Shown: positions 43,674-53,350, counted from the stretch's first letter. The stretch is DNA of 64,000 nt from a virus (IMGVR_UViG_3300033984_000379:1-64000); one strand, 5' to 3'. Numbers and translations are program-made. Notes: generated by a model not told the origin, from the letters alone.

Positions 43674-44534
43674 ATGGCGACAACAAACAATTCATTAGAT
43701 GCTGTATTAGCACAGTACGAGAAATCAAAACAAGGTGGTTCTTCAACGACAAACAAAATGTCACAAGAAGACAGAATGAAAAAATACTTTGCGGCAATTC
43801 TAACCGACAAAGAAACACAAGGACAAAGAAGAGTAAGAATCTTACCTACTACAGATGGAACTTCACCATTTAAGGAAGTATGGTATCACGAGATTCAGGT
43901 TGATGGAAAATTCCAAAAATTCTATGACCCGGGTAAAAACGATAATGAGCGTTCACCTTTGAATGAGGTTTACGAAGATTTGCGTTCAACTGGAAAAGAG
44001 TCTGACAAAAAATTAGCGTCAACTTACCAATCAAGAAAATTTTACATTGTTAAAGTTATTGACAGAGATAACGAAGCTGACGGACCTAAATTTTGGAGAT
44101 TCAAGGACAATTACAAGAATGATGGTATCTTGGATAAAATCATCCCAATTTGGAGAAACAAAGGTGATATTACTGACGCTGACACAGGTCGTGATTTGAT
44201 TTTAGAATTAACTAAAGCTAAAACCCCTAAAGGAGCTCTATATACAGTTATTCAAACAATTATGCACGATGACCCAGCTCCTTTGAGTGATGACAAAGAA
44301 GTTTCAGATTCTTGGGTAAACGACCCAACTACTTGGAACGATGTTTACGCTAAAAAACCTTTGGAATATTTGGAAGCGATTGCTGTTGGTGAAACACCTC
44401 GTTGGGACAGTGATAAAGGTGGTTATGTTTACGGTGATAGTACTTCAGGTGAAGCATCTTTTGGTGGAACAACTAAAAAAGAAGTTCTTGACCCCCAATT
44501 ACACGATGAACCGGCTGATGATATGCCTTTCTAA
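43674..44534 (+). CDS. Single-stranded DNA-binding protein (gp32-like)
   Basis: 286 residues (T4 gp32 is 301). A basic Ser/Thr-rich N terminus is followed by an OB-like core with RVRILPTTDG and FKEVWYHEIQ, then FWRFKDNYKN and GRDLILELTKAKTP, and an acidic tail ending DDMPF, as in SSBs that recruit partner proteins. The Cys residues of the T4 zinc finger are missing. It coats single-stranded DNA during replication and recombination and leads a replication operon with UvsX. Confidence 0.85.
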   Translation: MATTNNSLDAVLAQYEKSKQGGSSTTNKMSQEDRMKKYFAAILTDKETQGQRRVRILPTTDGTSPFKEVWYHEIQVDGKFQKFYDPGKNDNERSPLNEVYEDLRSTGKESDKKLASTYQSRKFYIVKVIDRDNEADGPKFWRFKDNYKNDGILDKIIPIWRNKGDITDADTGRDLILELTKAKTPKGALYTVIQTIMHDDPAPLSDDKEVSDSWVNDPTTWNDVYAKKPLEYLEAIAVGETPRWDSDKGGYVYGDSTSGEASFGGTTKKEVLDPQLHDEPADDMPF

Positions 44535-44546
44535 AAATTAATTACT

Positions 44547-44579
44547 ACATAGACTCTGAGTTAATCTTGGGGTCTATGT
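44547..44579 (+). promoter_or_regulatory. Hairpin between gp32 and uvsX genes
   Basis: ACATAGAC (44547-44554) pairs exactly with GTCTATGT (44572-44579). There is no T tract, so it is more likely an RNA processing or stability element, or attenuator, than a terminator. It lies 22 bases before the uvsX-like ATG. Confidence 0.45.
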
Positions 44580-44601
44580 ATTATAACTAAAACACTAACA
44601 A

Positions 44602-45600
44602 ATGGCGATAAAGAAAAAAACATTCTCACTGGATGATATTAAGGGTAAATTCTCTACAAAAACTAAATATAAAGCGGAGAGTTATTATAACTGTGGTGAA
44701 GCTTTTTATGAAGCTTGTGGGATACCAGGTCCGGTAATGGGGGGTATTAATATGATGTTGGGTCATAGTAATAGTTCAAAAACTACAGCAATGATTTTAG
44801 CTGCGGTAGATGCTCAAAAACGAGGTGACTTACCTGTGTTTATTATTACCGAAAAGAAATGGTCATGGTCTCATGCTGTTGAATTGGGTTTACAAGCAGA
44901 ACAAGATGCTGATGGAAATTGGGATGGTCAATTTATCTTTAATGATAGTTTTGATTATATTGAACAAGCAACAGACTTTATTAATTCTGTTTTGGACACA
45001 CAAGAAGCGGGGGACATTCCATATAATCTTTTATTCTTATGGGATTCTGTAGGGTCTATACCATGTAAGATGACCTTTGAGGGTAAAGGTGGAAAGATGC
45101 ACAACGCGTCAGCTCTTTCAGATAAGATAGGTATGGGAATCCATTCAAGAATATCAAAATCAAAAAAAGAGGACTATCCGTATTATAATACAATGGTTGT
45201 TATTAACCAACCTTGGGTAGATTTACCGGATTCGCCTTTTGGTCAACCGGAAATTAAAGCGAAAGGTGGGGAGGCGTTATGGTTAGCGTCAAGTATTGTA
45301 TTCTTATTTGGTAATCAAAAGAAATCAGGTATTAATCATATTACAGCGACTAAAAACAATAGAACAGTATCTTATGCTATTAGAACTAAAGTATCAATAC
45401 TGAAAAATCATGTTAATGGAATAGCTTTTAAGGATGGTAAAATTATTGCTGTACCACAAGGCTATATTAAAGATGATAAAGTAGCGATTGATAAATACAA
45501 AAAAGAATATTCAGGATATTGGAGTAAAATCTTAGGGGGTGAAGGCGAAATCTCCTTCAAGGAAGACACATTGAGTGGTCTTGAACCGGAAGAGGATTAA
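44602..45600 (+). CDS. RecA-like recombinase (T4 UvsX-like)
   Basis: 332 residues. The P-loop is GHSNSSKT (54-61), with Ser where most RecA proteins have Gly, as in the atypical P-loop of T4 UvsX. LLFLWDSVGSI (about 142-152) is the Walker B strand, and SYAIRTKVSILKNH is in the C-terminal part. It forms filaments on ssDNA and drives strand exchange and recombination-dependent replication. Next to gp32-like and helicase genes. A mobile RHH + HNH pair follows. Confidence 0.9.
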   Translation: MAIKKKTFSLDDIKGKFSTKTKYKAESYYNCGEAFYEACGIPGPVMGGINMMLGHSNSSKTTAMILAAVDAQKRGDLPVFIITEKKWSWSHAVELGLQAEQDADGNWDGQFIFNDSFDYIEQATDFINSVLDTQEAGDIPYNLLFLWDSVGSIPCKMTFEGKGGKMHNASALSDKIGMGIHSRISKSKKEDYPYYNTMVVINQPWVDLPDSPFGQPEIKAKGGEALWLASSIVFLFGNQKKSGINHITATKNNRTVSYAIRTKVSILKNHVNGIAFKDGKIIAVPQGYIKDDKVAIDKYKKEYSGYWSKILGGEGEISFKEDTLSGLEPEED

Positions 45601-45641
45601 AAAAAAATTGATACTATTACTACTTTTTAGTATTTTTATGA

Positions 45642-45649
45642 TATTTATA
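45642..45649 (+). promoter_or_regulatory. TATTTATA promoter-like motif for the second RHH + HNH pair
   Basis: TATTTATA ends 4 bases before the RHH start, nearly the same placement as in the first pair at 11745. It is the only TATTTATA inside the replication cluster apart from a variant before the helicase. Confidence 0.5.
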
Positions 45650-45653
45650 TAAT

Positions 45654-45806
45654 ATGGGAAGACTTAAAATTGATGACGACAAAAAAAAAGTGAAAGTTTC
45701 TGTGGCTATTGACCCTGAACTACCACAATACTTTAAAGATAGGTCTATTAATTTATCTTCCCTTGTTAATAAATTATTAAAAGAATATATTAAAGATGGA
45801 AACTAA
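45654..45806 (+). CDS. Small ribbon-helix-helix-type DNA-binding protein, copy 2
   Basis: 50 residues: MGRLKIDDDKKKVKVSVAID, then a helix around LPQYFKDRS and a second helix, LSSLVNKLLKEYI. The strand VKVSVAID and helix order fit an RHH fold. It overlaps the HNH start by 11 bases. Similar in size, start (MGR), layout and position to the protein at 11756, so both belong to one mobile two-gene module. Confidence 0.65.
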   Translation: MGRLKIDDDKKKVKVSVAIDPELPQYFKDRSINLSSLVNKLLKEYIKDGN

Positions 45807-46524
45807 AGTTTGTATTAAATGTCATTTGGATAAAGAATTATCTAATTTTAGAAAACGTAAAGACTCTAAAGATGGTTTTAGAGGTGAATGTAAAGAATGT
45901 TCTTATTTATTTTGGAAAAATTATAGGGATAATAATCTTGAAATTCTGAAAGAAAAGAAAAAAAAACAATACATTGATACTAAAGAAAAAACATTATTAA
46001 GGGTTAAAAAATATCGAGAAAGAAATATTACTATTATTAGAGAAAAAGATAGAGAAAGGTCCAAAGAAACACGTAAAAAAGAACCGAATAAGTATAAAAT
46101 ATATTATGATAAAAATAAGGAAGATATTTTACGTTATAAAAAAATATGGGCTGAAAAAAATAAAGAAGTTATTAAAGTTAAAAAAAATCATTATAACACT
46201 TTAAGATTAAAAAACGATTTAATTTTTCGTTTAAGACATACTATGAGGTCTAGACTTCGTTCATTTCTTAAAACTCGTAATATTACAAAAAAAAATAAAA
46301 CTTTTGATATTGTAGGTTGTTCTCCGGAATTTCTTAAAGAACATTTAGAGTCTCAATTTGTTGAAGGTATGGCCTGGGATAACAGAAAGGAATGGCATAT
46401 TGACCATATCATTCCATTATCTTCAGCAAAAACAGAAGAAGACATTTACAAGTTATGTCATTACACTAATCTCCAACCATTATGGGCTGAAGATAATATA
46501 AAAAAGAGTAACAAAATATTATAG
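45796..46524 (+). CDS. HNH homing endonuclease, copy 2
   Basis: 242 residues. N-terminal zinc finger (CIKCHLDK...CKEC), basic helical linker and C-terminal domain with IVGCSPEFLKEHLESQF, HIDHIIPLSSAKTEEDIYKL and NLQPLW. The last 75 residues closely match the gene at 11892. It stands between the uvsX- and FEN-like genes, interrupting the replication operon. The next gene starts with a GTG only 10 bases downstream. Confidence 0.85.
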   Translation: METKVCIKCHLDKELSNFRKRKDSKDGFRGECKECSYLFWKNYRDNNLEILKEKKKKQYIDTKEKTLLRVKKYRERNITIIREKDRERSKETRKKEPNKYKIYYDKNKEDILRYKKIWAEKNKEVIKVKKNHYNTLRLKNDLIFRLRHTMRSRLRSFLKTRNITKKNKTFDIVGCSPEFLKEHLESQFVEGMAWDNRKEWHIDHIIPLSSAKTEEDIYKLCHYTNLQPLWAEDNIKKSNKIL

Positions 46525-46533
46525 TAACAATCG

Positions 46534-47571
46534 GTGAAAAATTCACCACAAAACAAAAGAAAAGTGACCAAAACACTTCTTATTGATGGTAATAATTTAC
46601 TGAAGATTGGGGTTAAGGGGGTTAAAGACTTCTTCCACAAGGGTAAACATGTTGGGGGAACTTGGCATTTTATCAACACATTACGACGATTCGTTGATGA
46701 ACAAAACTTTGATAAAGTTGTTGTTATGTGGGATGGTAATGATAGTTCTTTAGCTCGTAAATTAATCTACCCCCAATACAAATCAAATCGAAACTTGGAT
46801 ATTAACCAAGAACAAGAAAATTCATTCACGGAACAGAAAGACCGGGTAAAACAATACCTGGAGGAAGGTTTTATTCGTCAAATAATTGTGGATAACAATG
46901 AAGCTGATGATTTGATTGCGTATTATTGTCAAATATCTGAAGATGAACATAAGACAATATTCTCCGGTGATAAGGATTTAACTCAATTAATTTCGGATAA
47001 GGTATCACTATATTCTCCATCAACTAAGATAACTTATAAAAATGGTGATAAGATAAAAATATACCATTATGACATTCCACATAGTAATATGATAACTTAT
47101 AAGATATTGGCTGGTGATAAGTCTGATAATATTGATGGAATCTATTACTTGGGTGAGAAAACTTTAATGAAAATATTCCCTGAATTATTTGACTCCGAGG
47201 TAAAAATTGCCGATATTCTTAAAAAGGCGGAAACCCTATTAAAGGAGGATAAAGACAACAAGGCTTTACAGAATTTATTATCGGGTAAAACAAAAAGTGG
47301 GATTTATGGTGAAGAATATTTTTTTATTAACGAAAAAATCATAAATTTGTCCAATCCAATAATAACCGATGAGGCTAAAGAATTGGTTGAGTTGTATTAT
47401 AAAGAAAGTTTAGACCCGGATGGTCGGGGATATAAGAATTTTATTAAAATGATGATGGAAGACGGGTTCTTCAAGTTTTTACCGAAAGGTGATGATGCTT
47501 GGGTAAATTTTGTCAAACCATTTCTAAAATTAACCAGAAAAGAAAAGAGAAACCACAAACAAATTAAATAA
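46534..47571 (+). CDS. 5'-3' exonuclease / RNase H (FEN-like)
   Basis: 345 residues. TLLIDGNNLL, VVMWDGNDSS with YPQYKSNR, VDNNEADDLIAYYC, FSGDKDLTQLI and LAGDKSDNIDGI supply the acidic metal sites of the PIN/FEN nucleases (T4 RNase H type). It removes RNA primers and flaps on the lagging strand. The predicted start is GTG (46534); a second GTG 30 bases on is also possible. The unusual start may reflect the HNH insertion just upstream having replaced the original leader. Confidence 0.85.
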   Translation: MKNSPQNKRKVTKTLLIDGNNLLKIGVKGVKDFFHKGKHVGGTWHFINTLRRFVDEQNFDKVVVMWDGNDSSLARKLIYPQYKSNRNLDINQEQENSFTEQKDRVKQYLEEGFIRQIIVDNNEADDLIAYYCQISEDEHKTIFSGDKDLTQLISDKVSLYSPSTKITYKNGDKIKIYHYDIPHSNMITYKILAGDKSDNIDGIYYLGEKTLMKIFPELFDSEVKIADILKKAETLLKEDKDNKALQNLLSGKTKSGIYGEEYFFINEKIINLSNPIITDEAKELVELYYKESLDPDGRGYKNFIKMMMEDGFFKFLPKGDDAWVNFVKPFLKLTRKEKRNHKQIK

Positions 47572-47588
47572 TTAATAAATAAACAAAA

Positions 47589-48041
47589 ATGAAAGACCAA
47601 GAATCAGTAAAATTAGAATTTTTAATGACCGTTAACGATAACATTATCGTACAAAGATTTTTTAATGTTAGAGACTTCAATCCGGAGGCTAAATCTTCAG
47701 TTGATTTGTATAATATTCTTTATGATTTTAAGATTGATATTGAGGACCAATTGAAGGTTAAAACCACAAATTACATGCTTGATAATATGTATGATATTAT
47801 CCATAACCCTAACATTTTGGAAACATCAGTTATTGAAGGTCCGGAGTATTTTAACATCTACATCAAACAAGGCGATGTGACAATTTGTCATAGACAGGTG
47901 GATGCGAAAATATACCCGCCTAAGATTAGATACACTGTAGATGTCCGTCCTTACTTGAAAAGTTTACTAAACTCTTTGACTGACACTTTTTCATCTCAAG
48001 AATTAAATTTTGAATATGCTGATGTTCTTTTGAAACGATAA
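47589..48041 (+). CDS. Hypothetical protein in the replication operon
   Basis: 150 residues, no family recognised. Beta-rich start (VKLEFLMTVNDNIIVQRFFNV) followed by a helical segment and a beta-rich end (IRYTVDVRPYLKSLLNSL). It lies between the FEN-like and helicase genes, where T4-like phages carry replication accessory proteins, so a helicase-loading or polymerase-partner role is possible but not shown. Confidence 0.55.
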   Translation: MKDQESVKLEFLMTVNDNIIVQRFFNVRDFNPEAKSSVDLYNILYDFKIDIEDQLKVKTTNYMLDNMYDIIHNPNILETSVIEGPEYFNIYIKQGDVTICHRQVDAKIYPPKIRYTVDVRPYLKSLLNSLTDTFSSQELNFEYADVLLKR

Positions 48042-48049
48042 TATTTATC
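48042..48049 (+). promoter_or_regulatory. TATTTATC promoter-like motif
   Basis: One-base variant of TATTTATA, 19 bases before the helicase ATG. It partly overlaps the end of the preceding reading frame. Confidence 0.35.
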
Positions 48050-48068
48050 AATAACTAAAAGAAACATT

Positions 48069-49445
48069 ATGTCATCTAAAAAGAATTTTGATTATCTGGG
48101 AAGTACATTTCAGATACAGTTGTTAAACCAAATTATTATTGATAAAGAATTCTCAAGGTCAATAATAGATGTTATTGAGGCAAACTATTTTGAGAATAAG
48201 TATTTTAAACTAATCATTCAGATGATTAAGGAGTACTACGTCAAATATGAACACATGCCTACTTTTGACACTTTAGAACAGATTACTAAATCTGAACTAC
48301 AACAAGAAATGGCAGCTAAAATTGTGATTGATACAATCACTAAAATTAAAGAGTGCTCTGTTGAAGGCGGAGAATTTGTACAAGAAAAAGCGATGAAGTT
48401 TTGTAAACAACAAGAACTTCAAAAGGTTATGAGTAAGGCTCAAAAAATTATTGATGGTGGTGAATTTGAGAATTACGATACCGTTGAACAATTAGTTAGA
48501 ACAGCGTTACAGGTTGGGGAAAGAGAAGATGGTATGTCTGATGTTTTTTACAATTTAGATGATGTTTTAAACGAAGATTATAGACATCCAATACCAATGG
48601 GTATTCCTGGTATAGATAGACTCTTAAAAGGGGGTTTAGCCAAAGGTGAAATTGGGGTTATCTTGGCGCCAACTGGTGTGGGTAAATCAACATTGTTGAC
48701 TAAAATCGCTAATCATTCATTCAATTTGGGTTATAATGTTATTCAAATATTTTTTGAGGACAATCCTAAAATTATTCAAAGAAAACACATAACATTATGG
48801 ACTAAAATCCATCCTGATGATTTGACTGAAAGAAAAGAAGAAGCGATGGCTAAAGTTAGGGAAGTTGAAAGTACTATGACTAATAAGTTAATTCTTAAAA
48901 AACTTCCGTCTGATACGGTAACTATGTTACAAATAAAGAATCAGATTAGAAAGATTATTGCTGATGGTGTTAAAATTGATATGGTTTTATTGGATTATAT
49001 TGATTGTGTTGTTCCGGACAGAAATTTAGGTGATGAGTGGAAGTCTGAAGGGTCAGTAATGAGAGGTTTTGAATCAATGTGTCACGAATTAGATTTAGTT
49101 GGTTGGACTGCGACACAAGGAAATAGGTCAAGTATTTCATCTGATGTTGTAACCACAGACCAAATGGGTGGGTCAATTAAGAAAGCTCAAGTGGGTCACG
49201 TTATTATTTCTGTTGCTAAATCATTACAACAAAAAGAGATGAAACTAGCTACAATGGCGATAACAAAGTCTCGTATTGGTGATGATGGTGTTGTATTTGA
49301 GAATTGTAAATTTGATAATGGAACATTAGAAATTGATACCGAAAGTTCTGTAACATTCTTAGGTTTAGAAGAACAAACTGAAGAAAGAAATAGACAAAGA
49401 ATTAAAGACTTGGTTGAAAAACGAAAATTAAACACTAAAAACTAA
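48069..49445 (+). CDS. Replicative DNA helicase (T4 gp41 / DnaB-like)
   Basis: 458 residues (T4 gp41 is 475). LAPTGVGKSTLLTKIA (about 199-214) is the Walker A site, and IDMVLLDYIDCV (about 302-313) the Walker B strand. Around it lie MGIPGIDRLLKGGLAKGEI, GWTATQGNRSS and ISVAKSLQQKE, all RecA-fold helicase features. The N-terminal half is helical and mediates ring assembly. It unwinds DNA ahead of the polymerase. A primase partner is not in the window. Confidence 0.9.
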   Translation: MSSKKNFDYLGSTFQIQLLNQIIIDKEFSRSIIDVIEANYFENKYFKLIIQMIKEYYVKYEHMPTFDTLEQITKSELQQEMAAKIVIDTITKIKECSVEGGEFVQEKAMKFCKQQELQKVMSKAQKIIDGGEFENYDTVEQLVRTALQVGEREDGMSDVFYNLDDVLNEDYRHPIPMGIPGIDRLLKGGLAKGEIGVILAPTGVGKSTLLTKIANHSFNLGYNVIQIFFEDNPKIIQRKHITLWTKIHPDDLTERKEEAMAKVREVESTMTNKLILKKLPSDTVTMLQIKNQIRKIIADGVKIDMVLLDYIDCVVPDRNLGDEWKSEGSVMRGFESMCHELDLVGWTATQGNRSSISSDVVTTDQMGGSIKKAQVGHVIISVAKSLQQKEMKLATMAITKSRIGDDGVVFENCKFDNGTLEIDTESSVTFLGLEEQTEERNRQRIKDLVEKRKLNTKN

Positions 49446-49457
49446 AATATAAGTAAA

Positions 49458-50405
49458 ATGGAAAAAATATTACAAGAGAATAAAGACCGATTTGTTATAT
49501 TTCCTATTCAACATAAAGATATTTGGGAATATTATACACAACACCAAGCTGCTTTTTGGACTGCGGAAGAAATTGATTTAACTGATGATATTAGAGATTG
49601 GGAAAATTTAACAGATAATGAAAAATATTTCATTAAAAATGTTTTATCATTCTTTGCTGCGTCAGATGGTATTGTTAATGAAAACTTGGCAGAAAACTTT
49701 TTAAAAGAAGTCCAATATCCGGAAGCAAAATTTTTTTATGGGTTTCAAATAATGATGGAAAATATACATTCTTTAACGTATTCTTTATTGATAGATACTT
49801 ATATATCTAACTCGGAGGAAAAGGATGAGTGTTTCCACGCGATTGATAGATTACCTGCTGTTCAAAAGAAAGCTGCATGGGCGTTAGATTGGATTAAAGA
49901 CACTACCTTTGAAGAAAGGTTAATAGCTTTTGCTGCTGTAGAAGGTATATTCTTTTCAGGTTCGTTTTGTGCAATATTTTGGATGAAATCAAGAGGTATT
50001 ATGCCTGGATTATGTTCTGCAAATAGTCTTATTTTTAAGGATGAAAACTTACATTGTGACTTTGCAATTCATTTGTTGAATAACCACATTGAGAACAAAC
50101 CGACTGAAAAAAGAATTAAAGAAATTTTATTATCAGCGTTAGATATTGAAAAAGAGTTTATTACTGAATCTTTGCCCGTATCTTTAATAGGTATGAACCA
50201 TAACTTGATGAAACAATATTTAGAATTTGTTACTGACGGACTTTTAGTGAAATTCGGATGTAAAAAACAATTCAATGTTGAACAACCATTCAAATTTATG
50301 GAACAGATAGCTATTGAAACTAAAGGAAACTTTTTTGAAGGTAGAACACTTGAATATCAAAAAGCGAAATTGAATGAAACGCTATCATTTACTGACGATT
50401 TTTAA
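49458..50405 (+). CDS. nrdB: Class I ribonucleotide reductase, small subunit
   Basis: 315 residues. Iron ligands by pattern: Asp40 (in EEIDLTDD), Glu101 and His104 (in MMENIHS), then a Glu in [12 protein letters not shown] and Glu/His in DENLHCDFA. The radical Tyr is Tyr108 in [15 protein letters not shown], the arrangement seen in eukaryotic-type R2 proteins. It stores the tyrosyl radical used to make deoxyribonucleotides. It ends 21 bases before the large-subunit gene. Confidence 0.95.
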   Translation: MEKILQENKDRFVIFPIQHKDIWEYYTQHQAAFWTAEEIDLTDDIRDWENLTDNEKYFIKNVLSFFAASDGIVNENLAENFLKEVQYPEAKFFYGFQIMMENIHSLTYSLLIDTYISNSEEKDECFHAIDRLPAVQKKAAWALDWIKDTTFEERLIAFAAVEGIFFSGSFCAIFWMKSRGIMPGLCSANSLIFKDENLHCDFAIHLLNNHIENKPTEKRIKEILLSALDIEKEFITESLPVSLIGMNHNLMKQYLEFVTDGLLVKFGCKKQFNVEQPFKFMEQIAIETKGNFFEGRTLEYQKAKLNETLSFTDDF

Positions 50406-50426
50406 TAAAAAAATATATAAATTACT

Positions 50427-52826
50427 ATGTCATTAAAGATAAAGAAAAGAAGTGGGGATGAAGTTGCCTTTAATCCCCAAAAAATTTACGGTCGTATTAA
50501 GAAAGCCTCAAAAGGACTGAATGTTAATTCTGATGAAATATTCATCAAAGTAATTACTTCAGTTCCTACTGAAGGTAACATTACGACTAAAGAGTTGGAT
50601 AAGTTAATATACGAGATTGCTGCGTCATATACTGGAAGTCATCACGATTATTCAAGGTTAGCGTCATCAGTTGCGATATCATCTTACCATAAAGACAGTT
50701 ATGATAGTTTTGGTAATACTATGACAACACTACATAGTGAAGGTGTTATTCACGACAAATTAATTGAGACTATTGAAAATTATGGTTCTGAAAATATTGA
50801 AAAATTATTAAACCACAATAACGATTATAATTTTGATTATTTTGCTTGGAAAGCATTACAAGAAATGTATTTGTTAAAGTTACCAAATGGACAAGCTATT
50901 GAAAGACCTCAACATATGTATATGAGGATAGCTCTTTGGGTTACAGATTCTTTTGAAGAAGCTACAGAGTATTATCAATCATTGTCTGAACAAAGAATCT
51001 CAAAAGCAACACCTATTATGATTAATTCTGGGACTTTAATTCCCCAATTAGCATCTTGTGTGTTACATTATAATGACGCTGATTCAAGAAAAGGGTTATT
51101 GAATACATTGAATGATATTTCAACATATTCATCTGATGCTGCGGGTATTGGGTTATGTATGTCAAACCAAAGAAGTAAAGAAAGTCGTATTACAACATCT
51201 GGTGGTTTTGCTGGAGGTTTATTAAAATATCTGAAAATTGTTAATGAGTCTTTAAGATTTTTTAATCAACAAGGTAGAAGACCTGGTAGTGCTGCGATTT
51301 ATTTAGAACCTTGGCACAAAGATATCTATGATTTGTTAGATATTAAGAAAAACACTGGGAAAGATGAGTTAAGAGCTAGAGATTTATTCACCGCTTTATG
51401 GATTCCAGATAACTTTATGAGAGCCGTTAAAAATAACGAGGATTGGTATTTGTTTTGTCCTAATGATATTAAGAAAGCTGGTGTTAAAGCTCTACAAGAG
51501 TGTTATGGTGATGAATACGAAACTAATTATCGTAAAGCGGTTGAATTAGGTATTGGTAAGAAAACGAAAGCGACTGAAATTTGGAATAAGATTATTGAAT
51601 CTCAAGTTGAAACTGGTGTTCCGTATTTATGTTCAAAAGATAGTGCTAATAGAAAAACCAACCATCAAAACATTGGGGTAATTAAACAATCAAATTTGTG
51701 TAATGAGATTTACCAATATACCGATGAAAAAACTACAGCAATCTGTACTTTATCATCAATGGTCTTGAAAAATTTCATTATTGACGGAAAATTTGACTTT
51801 AACTTACTATATACTGAAGTTAGAAAGGTTACCAGAACTTTAAACAAAGTTATTAACATTAATAGTTATTCAACTTCTAAAGGGGAAAAAGGTGGTTTAG
51901 AACAAAGAGCTATTGCTATTGGTACTCAAGGATTAGCGGATGTTTTTTATATTTTAGATTATATTTTCACATCTGAAGAAGCGAGAGTATTGAATAAACA
52001 GATTTTTGAGACAATTTATTTTGCTGCGATTACGGAAAGTAATGACTTATGTAAAAATGGTAAATATGAACCATATAACTTCTTTGAAGGGTCACCAATG
52101 TCTAATGGAGTATTCCAATTTGATATGTGGGGTGTTGACCAATCTGATTTGATGTGGGATTGGAGTTCATTAAAAGAAAGTGTTAAAGAATTTGGAATTT
52201 GTAATTCTTTATTTACAGCACAAATGCCTGTTGCGTCGTCAGCTAAAATAACAGGTTCATTTGAAATGACTGAACCGGCACATTCTGCGTTATTTAACAG
52301 ACGTGTTGTTGGAGGTGAGATTTTAATTGTTAACAAGTATTTGATTAATGATTTTGAGAAATTAGGTATTTGGTCTGAAGAATTGAAAAATGATATTATT
52401 GTTGATGGTGGTTCTATCCAACACATTAATTTCAATAAATATTTAGATTCTGAAGATAAAAATTATCTTAAAAAACTTAAAAGAACTGAACATTTAATTG
52501 CGAAGTATAAAACAATTTGGGAGATATCACAAAGAGAATTAATTGATATGGCGGCTGAAAGAGCTCCGTTCATTGACCAATCACAATCAATGAACATTTA
52601 TATGGCAAATCCAACCTTATCAAAAATATCTTCGTCACATTTTCACTCTTGGGATAAAGGATTAAAAACATTATGTTATTATGTGAGAACTCAAGCCATA
52701 TCAACGGGTGCTAAACATTTAGCGATTGATATGTCTAAAATGAGTAATCCTATTGAGAAACCTAATGTTACTATAAATAACAAACCACAAGAATCTGAAT
52801 TTGAGTGTTTTGGTTGTTCTTCATAA
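50427..52826 (+). CDS. nrdA: Class I ribonucleotide reductase, large subunit
   Basis: 799 residues. An N-terminal ATP-cone (KKRSGDEVAFNPQKIYGRI) precedes the catalytic barrel: LASCVLHY supplies one active-site Cys, NLCNEI the radical Cys and Glu, and the C-terminal CFGC the redox-active pair that takes electrons from thioredoxin or glutaredoxin. TQGLADVFY and MPVASSAKITGSFE are further conserved blocks. With NrdB it reduces ribonucleotides for phage DNA synthesis. A terminator follows the gene. Confidence 0.95.
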   Translation: MSLKIKKRSGDEVAFNPQKIYGRIKKASKGLNVNSDEIFIKVITSVPTEGNITTKELDKLIYEIAASYTGSHHDYSRLASSVAISSYHKDSYDSFGNTMTTLHSEGVIHDKLIETIENYGSENIEKLLNHNNDYNFDYFAWKALQEMYLLKLPNGQAIERPQHMYMRIALWVTDSFEEATEYYQSLSEQRISKATPIMINSGTLIPQLASCVLHYNDADSRKGLLNTLNDISTYSSDAAGIGLCMSNQRSKESRITTSGGFAGGLLKYLKIVNESLRFFNQQGRRPGSAAIYLEPWHKDIYDLLDIKKNTGKDELRARDLFTALWIPDNFMRAVKNNEDWYLFCPNDIKKAGVKALQECYGDEYETNYRKAVELGIGKKTKATEIWNKIIESQVETGVPYLCSKDSANRKTNHQNIGVIKQSNLCNEIYQYTDEKTTAICTLSSMVLKNFIIDGKFDFNLLYTEVRKVTRTLNKVININSYSTSKGEKGGLEQRAIAIGTQGLADVFYILDYIFTSEEARVLNKQIFETIYFAAITESNDLCKNGKYEPYNFFEGSPMSNGVFQFDMWGVDQSDLMWDWSSLKESVKEFGICNSLFTAQMPVASSAKITGSFEMTEPAHSALFNRRVVGGEILIVNKYLINDFEKLGIWSEELKNDIIVDGGSIQHINFNKYLDSEDKNYLKKLKRTEHLIAKYKTIWEISQRELIDMAAERAPFIDQSQSMNIYMANPTLSKISSSHFHSWDKGLKTLCYYVRTQAISTGAKHLAIDMSKMSNPIEKPNVTINNKPQESEFECFGCSS

Positions 52827-52833
52827 AGAAATA

Positions 52834-52867
52834 GAAAAAAATCACGACAATGTTCGTGATTTTTTCT
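52834..52867 (+). terminator. Intrinsic terminator after nrdA
   Basis: AAAAAATCACGA pairs with TCGTGATTTTTT around CAATGT, followed by CTTT. It ends the replication and nucleotide unit before the wedge genes. Confidence 0.85.
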
Positions 52868-52875
52868 TTATACGA

Positions 52876-52883
52876 TATTTATA
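52876..52883 (+). promoter_or_regulatory. TATTTATA promoter-like motif of the wedge operon
   Basis: TATTTATA ends 3 bases before the ATG of the gp25-like gene, right after a terminator. Confidence 0.55.
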
Positions 52884-52886
52884 ATT

Positions 52887-53345
52887 ATGGCAGACGGATA
52901 TACATATGGTTTAACATTTCCTTTTAGGGATTCTTTTGATGGTAAATACTTGAGTTTAACAAGTTATAGTGACGAAGAAATTAGGTCGGAATTAATACAC
53001 CTTTTACTAACAAGAAAAGGTACGAGATATTATTTACCTGATTTTGGAACTAGATTATACGAATTTATTTTTGAACCATTAGATGGTCCAACATTTTCAG
53101 ATATTGATGCTGAAATACGAGATTCGGTTAATGAATATTTACCGGGTTTAACTATAACTAATATAAGTATTAATCCGGCATCGGAAGGTGATGAAGATAA
53201 AGGTTCTTATATTGGTGATAATAACGAAAGAATATTTAGAGTACCTGGTATGGCAGCTAAAGAACATACCGCTAAAGTTAAAATAGATTATAAAGTTACT
53301 GACGATGTATTTAGAGGTGGTGATTTTGTAATAATTAATATATAA
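52887..53345 (+). CDS. Baseplate wedge protein (gp25-like)
   Basis: 152 residues. YGLTFPFRDSFDGKYLSLT, then LLTRKGTRYYLPDFGTRLYEFIFEP and SDIDAEIRDSVNEYLPGLTI, the classic GPW_gp25 layout, including the conserved R-x-Y-x-P-D-F-G-T-R-L. In T4 and in type VI secretion the protein starts sheath assembly at the baseplate. It is 5 bases before the gp6-like gene. Confidence 0.9.
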   Translation: MADGYTYGLTFPFRDSFDGKYLSLTSYSDEEIRSELIHLLLTRKGTRYYLPDFGTRLYEFIFEPLDGPTFSDIDAEIRDSVNEYLPGLTITNISINPASEGDEDKGSYIGDNNERIFRVPGMAAKEHTAKVKIDYKVTDDVFRGGDFVIINI

Positions 53346-53350
53346 GAAAT

